Counted from the first letter of the stretch, positions 9,811 through 19,985 are shown. The stretch is DNA of 64,000 bases from Acidobacteriaceae bacterium (GCA_003151335.1 PLXE01000120.1:62001-126000), one strand, 5' to 3'. The notes: generated by a model not told the origin, from the letters alone. Program-made: numbers and translations.

Positions 9811-10261
9811 GATGACCGCGCCACAACGCGTTTCATACAGGATGGAATCGACGCTGGAAAGCGTCAACCAGGCCGAAGCGATGGCCGAGCAGTTCTCGTC
9901 GCGGGCGGGTTTCGAGGAGGACACGCGGGGCGGAATTTCGATGGCGGTCCGCGAGGCGATGATCAACGCTGTGTTGCACGGTAACGGCTACGACCCGGCC
10001 AAGAGCGTAAAGTTAACCTTTGAGCAAAACGGGCGGGAGTTGATCATCACGATCACCGATCAGGGCAAAGGACTGGACCCGGACGAGGTTCCTGACCCGC
10101 TTGCCCCGGAAAATCTTATGAAACAATCCGGCCGTGGGATATTCTTAATGCGGGCTTTCATGGATGAAGTCCGTATCCGTAAAGTTGACCCCGGCACTGA
10201 AATTACTTTGATCAAGCGGCTCCAGAACAACGATCTGGACCCTCAGGAGGCTTCCACGTGA
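9811..10261 (+). CDS. RsbW-like anti-sigma factor (HATPase_c, serine kinase)
   Basis: REAMINAVLHGN N-box, DQGKGLDP G1 box, GRGIFLMRAFMDEV; GHKL signature. Confidence 0.88.
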
Positions 10262-10605
10262 GCATGAAAGCAAGCACCCGGCAGGTAGATGGCGTCACTA
10301 TTGTCGACTTGAGCGGGCGAATCACTTTGGGCGAAGGCAGTGTGGTGTTGCGCGATACCGTCAAGGACCTGCTGGGCAAAGGACAGAAGAAGATTCTGCT
10401 AAACCTGGGCGATGTCAGCTACATCGACAGCTCGGGCATTGGCGAGCTGGTTAGCGCCTTCACCTCGGTCCGCAACCAGGGCGGCGAGTTGAAGCTGCTG
10501 CATCTGACCAAGAAAGTGCACGATCTGCTGCAGATCACCAAGCTCTACACCGTCTTTGACGTGAAGGACGACGAAGCCGGCGCCATCACGGCATTCGGCA
10601 AGTAG
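10258..10605 (+). CDS. STAS-domain anti-sigma factor antagonist
   Basis: SYIDSSGIGELVSAF phosphorylatable Ser motif; GTG start overlaps the upstream stop. Confidence 0.93.
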   Translation: MSMKASTRQVDGVTIVDLSGRITLGEGSVVLRDTVKDLLGKGQKKILLNLGDVSYIDSSGIGELVSAFTSVRNQGGELKLLHLTKKVHDLLQITKLYTVFDVKDDEAGAITAFGK

Positions 10606-10644
10606 CCGGCTTCGCCTGTCGGCAGCGTGATGTTGCCAGACCCT

Positions 10645-10676
10645 AACGCCCTTTCGCGTCTCGCGGGAGGGCGTTT
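10645..10676 (+). terminator. Rho-independent terminator downstream of the STAS gene
   Basis: aacgccctttcgcg-tct-cgcgggagggcgttt hairpin. Confidence 0.7.
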
Positions 10677-10681
10677 GTTGC

Positions 10682-10716
10682 TGGCAATTAGCAAGTAGCA
10701 ACTAACAATTAGTTCT
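10682..10716. repeat. Heptamer-period repeat ggcaatt agcaagt agcaact aacaatt agttctc
   Basis: Direct reading. Confidence 0.75.
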
Positions 10717-10828
10717 CAAGATTTACCGCTGCCGTCAGTGGCGGCGAGATCACGCCGAACGGCGCGTTGCCAGCACGATAGCGGTGATTTTGGCCAGTTT
10801 AGCTTCGCATTGCTAGTTGCTAACTGCG

Positions 10829-12055
10829 CTAGTTGCTAATTGCTTGCTGCCCGCTTTCTAACTTCGGTGCAAAGCGCATCCCGTAAAACAGCACCGCCGC
10901 CGAAAGCGCAACCGCCCCAATCATTGCCATAAGTCCTGTCTGAAGATTGCTTTTATCGGAGATGTACCCGATCAGAGTGGGTGAAAAAGCGTCGCCCAGC
11001 AGGTGGATGGTAAATATGTTCACCGCCAGGGCGGTGGCGCGAATGCGCGCGCTGACCGAGTTCACCAGGGCTGCATTGAGCGGAGCGGTGTTAAGGAGAA
11101 GGCAAAATTCGCCAAGGAAAATTGCCGGGTACATCGCCGGCCCGGTGCAATATATAGCCGCGATGATGGCCGGAATGGAAAGCGTCATCCCGATGGCGGA
11201 GATGAGTTGATAAGCTGCGGGGATGCGCCGCAGCAGGCGATCGCCCAGCCATCCCCCCAGCAAGGTGGCCACCGTTCCGGCGATTACCGTCATGCCGCCG
11301 AAGGAAATATTGGCGTGCTCCAACGGCACGTGCCGGATGCGGTAAAGGAATGTGGGCATCCACACTTGCAGACCACCGATGGCGAAGGTCATCATGGCCG
11401 CTCCCAGGCTGATGGTCCAAAAAGCCCGGTTGCGAAACAGGCCGCGCACGGAACCGCGCTCGAAGCTGTCGGCCATGTGATCGCTGGCGCCGCGCACGGG
11501 TTCGCGCAGTGCTAAAACGCCAAACGCCAGCAGCAAGCCGGGCAGCGCCGAAATCAGGAACGGGGCCCGCCAGCCGTAGCGGCTCCCCAGGTAGCCGCCG
11601 ACGAGGTAGCCCAGCGCACTGCCCACCGGCGTTGCCAGATAGAAAAGACCCATCACCCGGCCGCGCATGGTCTCCGGAAAAATGTCAGAGAGGAACGCCG
11701 GCGAAATGGCGACGAAGGTTGCCTCTCCGATACCGACGATGACGTGGCGGAGCAAGAGTTCGTCGTAATTGTGCGTGACCGCGCTCAGCAGCGTGGCCAG
11801 GCTCCAGACAAAGGCGCCTGCCGCCATGATCCAGCGGCGCGGAAAGCGATCGGCCAGGGGAACGATCAGTGGCGCGGCAATCATGTAGCAGACAAAAAAA
11901 GCGGAGGTCAAAAAGCCGACCTGCTTGTCACTGAGGGTGAATTCCTTCTGGATCAGCGGTTGCACCGCGAACAGCACGTTGCGATCGATGTAGTTGAGAA
12001 AGTTCAGCGCCGTCAGCAGCAGCAGCGCGACCCAGGCATTGGTCTTGGCAGACAT
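10829..12055 (-). CDS. MFS transporter
   Basis: About 12 hydrophobic segments, NYIDRNVLFAVQPLIQ start, MFS loop motifs; ATG at 12055. Confidence 0.9.
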   Translation of the reverse strand: MSAKTNAWVALLLLTALNFLNYIDRNVLFAVQPLIQKEFTLSDKQVGFLTSAFFVCYMIAAPLIVPLADRFPRRWIMAAGAFVWSLATLLSAVTHNYDELLLRHVIVGIGEATFVAISPAFLSDIFPETMRGRVMGLFYLATPVGSALGYLVGGYLGSRYGWRAPFLISALPGLLLAFGVLALREPVRGASDHMADSFERGSVRGLFRNRAFWTISLGAAMMTFAIGGLQVWMPTFLYRIRHVPLEHANISFGGMTVIAGTVATLLGGWLGDRLLRRIPAAYQLISAIGMTLSIPAIIAAIYCTGPAMYPAIFLGEFCLLLNTAPLNAALVNSVSARIRATALAVNIFTIHLLGDAFSPTLIGYISDKSNLQTGLMAMIGAVALSAAVLFYGMRFAPKLESGQQAISN

Positions 12056-12087
12056 GGGTGGGCGGAGGATAACACGAGGGGCGGCGG

Positions 12088-12129
12088 TTCGCTTTTCGCG
12101 ATACGCTTTTCGCTCGTCGCTGCTCGCTT
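12088..12129. repeat. Heptamer-period repeat ttcgctt ttcgcga tacgctt ttcgctc gtcgctg ctcgctt
   Basis: Six degenerate 7-mers upstream of the MFS gene. Confidence 0.75.
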
Positions 12130-12372
12130 TAAGGATTCGCTCCAGGTACAAACTCAACTCTCGCCACCGCGAACTGAAGGAGGTTGATAGCAGCCCCGCA
12201 AAAATCCTTCCAATGTAGGCGATACCGAGATACTCTCTCGTGGAGAAGAATCGGCAAGTGAACGCGCGCGGTAGCTCCTAACCGCGCCATCTCCTCCCGC
12301 TGCGCCCGCCGGGGCGGCAGGACACTTGTCCACCCTTCTCAGTCGTACCCAATCTATCGTCGCGGAGAGTGT

Positions 12373-12999
12373 ATGAAACGCTTGCTGCTGTTCCTGGTTT
12401 GTGTGATGTTGCAGGTCACCCTGCTGGCACAAGATTCGAAGCCGGCAACCGACGCCAACGCCGTGGCCGATTCGCAGCCCACGGCCAATAGCAAACCCGC
12501 GGCTAATTCCGACCGCATGTTTTTTCCCAAGGACTGGTATTGGGGATGGGCGCAATTCGACATCACTCCCCCGCACAATGAGGCCGATCCCAACCTGTGC
12601 GCGGCCAATGCAGGACAATTCGGTGGCGTGCACTCACAGTGCAGCGCCTTTGGGCGCTACATGATCTCGGGGGCGGTAGAGTTGCGTCCCTTCGGCCGCA
12701 CCTTGCTGCGCCGGGTCAATTTCTTTTACGATCCCACGTTCCTGTTCGGCAAAAACATTCCGCAAACCCTGTACACCTGGTCGTGGAGCGGAATTGGTAT
12801 GGAGTACTCCTGGGGCGTTGGAATCGATCTCCCTAAGCGATTTGAATTTCGCGTAACCGGTCATCCGCAGATGCAGCGGTTCGGAGCGCGCGATCAACCG
12901 TTGGGGCCGGCGTGGCTGGGTCCCAATGGCCCCTGGGGCCGCTACAATGCGTTCGGAATTCGCAAGTATTTTGGGACGCGGCGAGAGGGCACGTACTAA
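12373..12999 (+). CDS. Secreted hypothetical protein
   Basis: N-terminal signal peptide MKRLLLFLVCVMLQVTLLAQ; complete ORF; no family recognised. Confidence 0.65.
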   Translation: MKRLLLFLVCVMLQVTLLAQDSKPATDANAVADSQPTANSKPAANSDRMFFPKDWYWGWAQFDITPPHNEADPNLCAANAGQFGGVHSQCSAFGRYMISGAVELRPFGRTLLRRVNFFYDPTFLFGKNIPQTLYTWSWSGIGMEYSWGVGIDLPKRFEFRVTGHPQMQRFGARDQPLGPAWLGPNGPWGRYNAFGIRKYFGTRREGTY

Positions 13000-13009
13000 G
13001 ACCGCGGCA

Positions 13010-13408
13010 TTAGTTCTTCGGTCTCGGGAAGCGCGCAATCACGACCGTGCCGATACCTCCGCGGGGACGAAACTCGCCTTTGACTTCAGCCCATTTCGGC
13101 TGGCTGGCGCGCACCACGTCCTCGAGAACGCGGTTCACGACGTTTTCCTGGAAGATGCCGAGATTGCGATAGCCGATCAGGTATTCCTTTAGCGACTTCA
13201 GCTCGAGGCAGGCCTTGTCGGGCATGTAGCGAATCCACAGTGTACCGAAGTCAGGCAGTCCGGTCTTGGGACATACGGAGGTGAACTCGGGTATGTCGAT
13301 CACAATCTCGTAGCCGGGAAATTGGTTCGGCCACGTTTCGATTTCCGGAAATCTGGCGGACAGACCAGCCGCGGCGTGCTCGAGCGTATAGCGTGCGCTT
13401 TTTGCCAT
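13010..13408 (-). CDS. queF: NADPH-dependent 7-cyano-7-deazaguanine reductase QueF
   Basis: PEFTSVCPKTGLPDFGTLWIRYMPD, ELKSLKEYL, FQENVVNRV. Confidence 0.95.
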   Translation of the reverse strand: MAKSARYTLEHAAAGLSARFPEIETWPNQFPGYEIVIDIPEFTSVCPKTGLPDFGTLWIRYMPDKACLELKSLKEYLIGYRNLGIFQENVVNRVLEDVVRASQPKWAEVKGEFRPRGGIGTVVIARFPRPKN

Positions 13409-13632
13409 GGCCCTATTGTAGCGATGCGCGCGGCGGTATCGAGATGAGAAATGGCGAGTCAAGATCCGAGTCATGCTGGGCTGGCTGCGTCTTCGGGCTG
13501 GCTCGCACATCAGATGGGAAGGGGCAGCAGGGGCCCTTCCCAGTCTGGGGGGGCGATTGCCCAGCGGGTTCGCCTTGGCGCCGGCCGAGGTGGAAGTTGT
13601 GCCCTACGTTATACTTATAGATCCGAGTAAAA

Positions 13633-14889
13633 ATGGCAGCAGCAACTGAGAACGGCCATGACCGCGTAACGGGAAGACGGTGGGGCATCGTTATTGGCCT
13701 GACTGTGGCGGTGGTGGTGCTCGCAGCTTTCGTGTCTCTGCACCGTTCTCAAGTGGCTGTCCGGATCGGTCGCGCCGATCGCGAAACCATCACCGAAAGC
13801 ATCGCCACCAACGGCAAGATCGAAGCCCTGAATAACTTCGAGGCTTACGCGCCCACGGCCACCACGGTGAAAAAGATTTATGTGCAGCAGGGTTCATGGG
13901 TGAAGCCCGGGCAATTACTTGTGCAACTGGAAGATGCCAACGCGCGGTCGCAGGCAGCGCGGGCCGAGGCGCAATTGAAGGGCGCAGAAGCCGATAGCAA
14001 CGCTGTGGAAAACGGTGGCACCAAGGACGAGTTGCTGACCACGCGCAATGCCCTGGTGAAAGCCCAGGCTGATCGGGATGCCGCGCAACGGAATCTGCAA
14101 GCCATGCAGCGCTTGTTGCAGAGCGGGGCGGCGTCGCAAGCCGAGGTGGATGCCGCGCAGAGCCGGTTTCAGATTGCCGAAGCCAACGTGCAGTTGCTGC
14201 AACAGAAACTGAGCGGACGCTACTCACCACAGGAGGTGGGCCACGTCGAGTCGCAGCAGGCTGAAGCTCGCGCCTCGCTTGCCGCCGCACAGGAGTTGCT
14301 GAGAAATTCAAACATTGTGGCTCCGCGCGCCGGAATGGTCTATTCCCTGCCGGTGCGGCAAGGTGCATTTGTCAACCCTGGAGATCTGCTGGTGCAGGTG
14401 GCGGACCTGCACCAGGTACGAGTACGCGCATTTGTCGACGAACCGGAGATCGGCAAACTGCGAAAGGGCCAATTGGTGGAAGTCACGTGGGACGCCATCC
14501 CGGGGCGGGTCTGGCAGGGCACGCTGGAAACTCTGCCTACAACGGTGGTGCAGCGCGGGACGCGAATGGTCGGCGAAGTGACCTGTGTGGTCGAAAACAG
14601 CGATCTCAAGCTGCTGCCTAATACCAATATCAGCGTTGCCGTCGTCATCGCGCGGCAGCAAGACGCGCTAACCGTACCTCGCGAAGCCGTGCATCAGGAC
14701 GCCAACGGCCAATTCGTATTCCAGGTGACCAACGGGGAGTTGCAGCGACGCGACGTGAAAACCTCCATCGAAAACCTCACGCGCATCCAAGTCACCAGCG
14801 GCCTCCCCGACCATGCGGTGCTGGCGTTGGGCGCCATCAACATGCAGTCCCTGCGCGAAGGGATGCTGGTGAAAGTCGCTAATCCATGA
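13633..14889 (+). CDS. HlyD/RND-type periplasmic adaptor subunit
   Basis: N-terminal TM, biotinyl-lipoyl half motifs, coiled-coil hairpin, LPNTNISVAVVI membrane-fusion C-domain. Confidence 0.88.
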   Translation: MAAATENGHDRVTGRRWGIVIGLTVAVVVLAAFVSLHRSQVAVRIGRADRETITESIATNGKIEALNNFEAYAPTATTVKKIYVQQGSWVKPGQLLVQLEDANARSQAARAEAQLKGAEADSNAVENGGTKDELLTTRNALVKAQADRDAAQRNLQAMQRLLQSGAASQAEVDAAQSRFQIAEANVQLLQQKLSGRYSPQEVGHVESQQAEARASLAAAQELLRNSNIVAPRAGMVYSLPVRQGAFVNPGDLLVQVADLHQVRVRAFVDEPEIGKLRKGQLVEVTWDAIPGRVWQGTLETLPTTVVQRGTRMVGEVTCVVENSDLKLLPNTNISVAVVIARQQDALTVPREAVHQDANGQFVFQVTNGELQRRDVKTSIENLTRIQVTSGLPDHAVLALGAINMQSLREGMLVKVANP

Positions 14890-15836
14890 AGGTCTTGTAT
14901 TCCAGGTTCTCCGTTCTGTTTCTGCTGCTGGCGGTCACGACGATCGCCGCCGCCGATCCTGCAACCGTGGAGTTACTGTCCCGTGGCCGCATGAATGAAG
15001 CGATCAGCGCGTTGTCCAACCGCGGCGATGCGGAATCGTTCAACCTCCTGTCCCGCGCCTACTACGCCATGGAGCGCTGGGACGATGCCGTGCGATGGGG
15101 AGAGCGCGCGGTCGCCGAGCGGCCCCAGGACGCCGGTTATCATCTTTGGCTGGCACGAGCGTATGGCAGGAAGGCGGGCGATTCGAGTCCACTCGCCGCT
15201 GCCGGACTGGCGCGCAAGGCCAAGAATGAGTTTGAGCGCGCCGTGCAACTGGATCCCGCGAACGTAGAGGCCCGCAGCGATCTTTCCAAGTATTACGTGC
15301 AAGCTCCGGCCGTCATGGGAGGGGGACTGGATAAGGCCCGCGATCAGGCGGCGCAGGTCAACCAATACGACGCTGCTGAGGCCCATTCGATCCTGGCGCA
15401 GGTTGCCGCCAAGGCAAAACGGTACGATGAGGCTGAGAGCCAGTTCCGCAGCGCTATCAAGGAGGCCCACAATCCTGCGACTTATTGGCTGCAACTGGCC
15501 GATTTTTACCGTCTCCGTGGACGATTCGATGATGTGCAGAAGACGGTGCTGACGGCCATGGCGCTGCCCAGCCGGGCCGCCGAAAACTATTTTGACGCCG
15601 CCAACGAACTGTACCTTAGCGGTCGTGACTTTCCAGACGCGACGCAATATTTGCAGAAGTATCTCGATTCTGGTGGACTGGTGGAGGATGCACCGGCGTT
15701 TCGCGCCCACTACCTGCTAGGTCAGATCGACGAGAAGATGGGCCGTGGTGCGGACGCCACCTCGGAATATGAGGCGTCACTTGCTCTGGCGTCCGGTTTC
15801 GACCGCGCGCGGAAAGCTCTTGACCGGCTACAGTAG
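14886..15836 (+). CDS. Secreted tetratricopeptide-repeat protein
   Basis: Signal peptide and repeated TPR helices (AYYAMERWDDAVRWGERAVAERP, LDPANVEARSDLSKYY). Confidence 0.8.
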   Translation: MKVLYSRFSVLFLLLAVTTIAAADPATVELLSRGRMNEAISALSNRGDAESFNLLSRAYYAMERWDDAVRWGERAVAERPQDAGYHLWLARAYGRKAGDSSPLAAAGLARKAKNEFERAVQLDPANVEARSDLSKYYVQAPAVMGGGLDKARDQAAQVNQYDAAEAHSILAQVAAKAKRYDEAESQFRSAIKEAHNPATYWLQLADFYRLRGRFDDVQKTVLTAMALPSRAAENYFDAANELYLSGRDFPDATQYLQKYLDSGGLVEDAPAFRAHYLLGQIDEKMGRGADATSEYEASLALASGFDRARKALDRLQ

Positions 15837-15869
15837 CCGTCTTCAATCGTTTCACTAGGTAGAGCAAGG

Positions 15870-17222
15870 ATGCCCCGAAGGCCCCGCTGTTACAGAATGA
15901 TCCGGGTTGGTTGTGCTGCGAGGGTAGGCGCTCTCGCCTGCGCACTTGCCCTTTCTTGTGCTCCTTGCGTTGCCGCCGATGCTGCGGCTGCGGAACCCAT
16001 TTCCTTCCGTAGAGCAGTGGACTTGGCGCTGCAGCACAGCGGTGTCATGGGCATCGCGACCGTCAACCAATGGCGAGCGCGCGAGGCCTATGAGGAGGTT
16101 CGGGCGAACTATATTCCGCAGATCACAATTGGTTCCGGCCTGGGCTACTCTTATGGATTTCCGCTCACCCTGGAAGGCTCGGCGCCATCGGTGGTGAACT
16201 TCAATTCCTCCCAGTCGTTATTCAACCTCTCGCTGCGGCAGTTCCTCAAAGCTGCGAAGATCGACTGGAATGCGAGTTCCCTGGACGTGCAAGACAAGCG
16301 CGACTCCGTCATTCTGGATACCGCGCTGACCTACGCACAACTCGATCAGCTCACCGGCAAGCTGAAGGCGTTAGGCGAAGCTCAAAGCGCGGCCGAGAAC
16401 GCACAATTTGTCACCGAACAGCGCCTGCAGCAGGGCGTGGACAGCAAGCTTGACCTCACCAAGAGCCAACTGGTGGCGGCTCGCATTCGGTTGCGAATTG
16501 CCGAGGCGCAGGGGCAAGCCGACGTGCTGCGCGAGCATCTATCCAAGCTGCTGGGATTACCTGCCGAGTCCATCGCGGTCGAGCCTGCATCGATGCCTGA
16601 GCTGCCCGTGATTTCGCAGGATGACGATCTGCCGGCCCGCACTGTGGAGAACAGTCTCGCCGTGAAGCAGGCCGAACAGAAAGTGGCCGCTGCACAGGCG
16701 CGAGCTACCGGCGAACACAAGGCGCTGACAATGCCCATCATCGATTTGGCATCGCAATACGCTTATCTGGCCAAATACAATAACTACGATCTCTACTATC
16801 GTAACTACACTGCCAACAATTTCAGTGGTGGCCTGAATATCAGGTTCCCCATCTTCAATTCGGTGCAGAAAGCCAAGGCGGAGCAAGCTGATGCCAGTGC
16901 CTTGATCGCGAAGAAGCAGGTAGAGAGCACAAAGAACCAGGTCAGCGAAGATGCCTTGAAGCTGCAAAGGTCTCTGCGCCAACTAGCCGCCGCACGAGAT
17001 GTGGCCAAATTGGAATGGGAAGTAGCTCAAGGGGACCTGGAGGCGGTGAAGGCCCGAATCGAGACCGGCAACGCCAACACCCGCGATCAGCAAAACGCCC
17101 GCCTCGATGCCGAAGATAAGCACGCCGCCTACTTTGACGCTCAGCTCGAACTCAGCCGGGCCGAACTGCAGCTGCTCCGGCTTACCGGCGAACTGGAAAA
17201 ATGGGCCATTCCACCTCGCTAA
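15870..17222 (+). CDS. TolC family outer membrane protein
   Basis: Signal peptide, long coiled-coil helices, FSGGLNIRFPIFNS. Confidence 0.88.
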   Translation: MPRRPRCYRMIRVGCAARVGALACALALSCAPCVAADAAAAEPISFRRAVDLALQHSGVMGIATVNQWRAREAYEEVRANYIPQITIGSGLGYSYGFPLTLEGSAPSVVNFNSSQSLFNLSLRQFLKAAKIDWNASSLDVQDKRDSVILDTALTYAQLDQLTGKLKALGEAQSAAENAQFVTEQRLQQGVDSKLDLTKSQLVAARIRLRIAEAQGQADVLREHLSKLLGLPAESIAVEPASMPELPVISQDDDLPARTVENSLAVKQAEQKVAAAQARATGEHKALTMPIIDLASQYAYLAKYNNYDLYYRNYTANNFSGGLNIRFPIFNSVQKAKAEQADASALIAKKQVESTKNQVSEDALKLQRSLRQLAAARDVAKLEWEVAQGDLEAVKARIETGNANTRDQQNARLDAEDKHAAYFDAQLELSRAELQLLRLTGELEKWAIPPR

Positions 17223-17336
17223 TCAACCGTTGACTGCCAGCCATAAAATGTATCCCGCTGGCGGTGAAATGTATCTAACCGAAACATAGGTAAGAAGTTC
17301 CGCCGGTACGGCACAAATGATATGATAGTTAATCCT

Positions 17337-18869
17337 ATGCCTTTGAAAACTCTGTTGCTGAACCCTCCTTCGTTTGAGAATTATGACGGCGGCGCCAGCT
17401 CTCGCTGGCCGGCCACGCGCGAGATCGAGTCCTATTGGTACCCGGTCTGGCTGGCTTACCCGGCAGGCATGCTGGAAGGCTCCCGTCTGCTCGACGCTTC
17501 GCCGCACAAGGTGACGGCGCAAGAGACTATCCAAATTGGAAGGGATTACGAATTCCTGGTTTTGTTTACCAGCACGCCCGGCTTTCAGGGTGACATCAAG
17601 CTGGCGGCTGCCATGAAAGCGGCCAACCCGGGGCTGAAGATCGCTTTCGTGGGACCGCACGTAACCACCCTGCCGGAGGTGTCCCTCAAGGAAGGCGCGG
17701 CGCTTGATTTCGTCGTGCGCCGGGAGTTCGATTACGCCGTAGTTGAGTATGCCAATGGTAAGCCGTTGAATGAGATACTCGGCGTTTCGTATCGTGGGCC
17801 GAATGGCCAGATACTGCACAACGCCGACCGCCCGGCAGTGGCCGATCTCGATGCACTGCCTGACGTGGTGGATGTGTATAAGCGCGACATCGATCCTCGT
17901 CGCTACAATGTGCCATTCCTGCTCTATCCATTCGTCTCGCTGTACACCACGCGCGGCTGTCCGGCGCAGTGCACGTTCTGCCTGTGGCCGCAAACGCTCA
18001 GCGGACACCCGTGGCGCAAGCGCTCGACAGACGCGGTGGCGGCGGAAATGGCGAAGGCCAAGGAATACTGGCCGTGGGTGAAAGAGTTTTTCTTCGACGA
18101 CGACACCTTCAACATTCAGAAGGTTCGTACCATCGAACTTTGCACCAAGCTGAAACCGTTGAAGCTGACCTGGTCTTGCACCTCACGCGTCACTACGGAT
18201 TACGAGACGCTGAAGGCAATGAAAGAGTCCGGTTGCCGCCTGTTGATCGTGGGCTACGAGTCGGGCGATCAGCAAATCCTCAAGAACATTAAGAAGGGCG
18301 CGACCGTCGAACGGGCGCGGGACTTCACCAGGGACTGCAAGAAACTCGGCCTCATCGTTCACGGCGACTTCATCCTCGGCCTGCCTGGCGAGACCAAAGA
18401 AACCATTCGGCGCACCATCGATTTCGCCAAGGAGCTGGATGTGGACACCATCCAGGTATCGCTGGCGCATGCCTATCCGGGAACGGAACTTTACGATTAC
18501 GCCAAGGCGAACGGATTCCTTAAGGCCGAAGGCTCCCAGATGGTTGACGATATGGGACACCAGGTCGCCATGATTGAGTATCCGGGGATTTCGCGCGACT
18601 ATATCCTGGAAATGGTGCACCGTTTCTACGACGAGTACTACTTCCGCCCCAAGGCCGTGTTCCGGATCGTCAAGAAGGCCGTATTTAACTCGTCTGAACG
18701 GAAGCGTCTATACAGGGATGCGAGGTCGTTCCTCAAGCTGCGCGCCTCGCGCAATCGTTCTGTGAAGGAGTCGCGCGAGCAGCAGGGCGCCGGATTAACA
18801 CCTCCGCCTGCAGGTGGAACATCTAATAGCGGCGCTCCATCGGAAACGGTTGAACCGGTCAACGCCTAA
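17337..18869 (+). CDS. hpnJ: B12-binding radical SAM protein, HpnJ-like (hopanoid biosynthesis)
   Basis: LLLNPPSFENYDGGASSR, CPAQCTFCLWPQTLSGHPWRKRS, EFFFDDDTFN, HGDFILGLPGETKET; strong resemblance to recalled HpnJ proteins. Confidence 0.85.
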   Translation: MPLKTLLLNPPSFENYDGGASSRWPATREIESYWYPVWLAYPAGMLEGSRLLDASPHKVTAQETIQIGRDYEFLVLFTSTPGFQGDIKLAAAMKAANPGLKIAFVGPHVTTLPEVSLKEGAALDFVVRREFDYAVVEYANGKPLNEILGVSYRGPNGQILHNADRPAVADLDALPDVVDVYKRDIDPRRYNVPFLLYPFVSLYTTRGCPAQCTFCLWPQTLSGHPWRKRSTDAVAAEMAKAKEYWPWVKEFFFDDDTFNIQKVRTIELCTKLKPLKLTWSCTSRVTTDYETLKAMKESGCRLLIVGYESGDQQILKNIKKGATVERARDFTRDCKKLGLIVHGDFILGLPGETKETIRRTIDFAKELDVDTIQVSLAHAYPGTELYDYAKANGFLKAEGSQMVDDMGHQVAMIEYPGISRDYILEMVHRFYDEYYFRPKAVFRIVKKAVFNSSERKRLYRDARSFLKLRASRNRSVKESREQQGAGLTPPPAGGTSNSGAPSETVEPVNA

Positions 18870-18917
18870 GATTCCGCGAAAAGTCGACCTCACCTGAATC
18901 TTGCACGGACCTTTGTC

Positions 18918-19601
18918 ATGGCCTCCGGGCGTTTCACTTTGTACATAGCGTTGCTGCTTTTTGCCTGCCTGCTGGGGCCGGCACAGGCTTCATGGGCGCA
19001 AGCGTCCGCAGCGCAACCGGCGCCGCAGCGCAAGACCAGCACGCCTTACACCGGCGATCTCTCCATCTTCGATTCCCCCGGCAGAGGCCAAAGGCTGCAC
19101 ATCAATCGCGTGATGGACATTCTCTCCATCGCGCCGGGTAAGACGGTCGCCGACATCGGGGCCGGTTCGGGATGGTTCACGGTGCGAGCTGCGAAAAGGG
19201 TGACGGAGGCTGGCACCGTCTATGCGGTCGATGTTAATCCCGAGGCGGTACGTCACGTCGCGGACCGGGCCCAGCGGGAACATCTGCGTAATGTGAAGGC
19301 CGTGCTGAGCACACCCGACGATCCGCAACTGCCTGCCAATTCCATCGACGCTGTGCTCTTGCTGAAGACCTACCATGAGGTGGCGAGCCCGATTGTCTTG
19401 TTGCGCAACTTGCGAACTTCGCTAAGACCCAACGCGCGCGTGGGCGTCATTGATCGCAAGGGAAACGGCGAAGATCACGGCGTACAGAAAGAAGTGGTGC
19501 TCCGTGAAGCTGAGCAGGCCGGCTATCGTTTGCTCGAGGAGCATGACGACATGGTGAAGGCAGACAAAATGGATTACTTCCTGGTGTTGGAGGCTAAGTA
19601 A
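18918..19601 (+). CDS. Exported class I SAM-dependent methyltransferase
   Basis: Signal peptide; VADIGAGSGWFTVRAAKRV motif I, VYAVDVNPEAV. Confidence 0.82.
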   Translation: MASGRFTLYIALLLFACLLGPAQASWAQASAAQPAPQRKTSTPYTGDLSIFDSPGRGQRLHINRVMDILSIAPGKTVADIGAGSGWFTVRAAKRVTEAGTVYAVDVNPEAVRHVADRAQREHLRNVKAVLSTPDDPQLPANSIDAVLLLKTYHEVASPIVLLRNLRTSLRPNARVGVIDRKGNGEDHGVQKEVVLREAEQAGYRLLEEHDDMVKADKMDYFLVLEAK

Positions 19602-19739
19602 CGCTAAGGGAACCACGGAATTACACGGCTAGAGCAGGTTCTGATTGGAGGGCTGCTTCGACCTGCCACGAGTCGCAGCATAGCCCCTTCTCCAGACGAG
19701 AAAATTCCTTCAAGAGGGCGACACCTGACCAGCCGCCAA

Positions 19740-19985
19740 TCAGTCCAAGGCGCCGATTTGCGCGTCCAGGCCGGCCAGCGTTCGCCGCAGCAACTCGGAA
19801 TAACGCTCGTTGTCGCTCCGCTCCATTTGCTGAAGCACCAGCTTGCGCGAAAGCTCGAGGTCAGCTTTCTTCATCTGGAGTTGCATTTCTTCAGCAGAGC
19901 AGGAGCGGGTTTCGCTAAGGGAGGGTTCGGAATCAGACTCTTCTATTTGAGATTCTACAGATTTACTTTCCCAACCACGTGCCAT
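19740..19985 (-). CDS. Small conserved hypothetical protein (MARGWESKSVESQ...)
   Basis: Complete small ORF with helical C-terminus; internal ATG at 19985 preferred. Confidence 0.55.
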   Translation of the reverse strand: MARGWESKSVESQIEESDSEPSLSETRSCSAEEMQLQMKKADLELSRKLVLQQMERSDNERYSELLRRTLAGLDAQIGALD

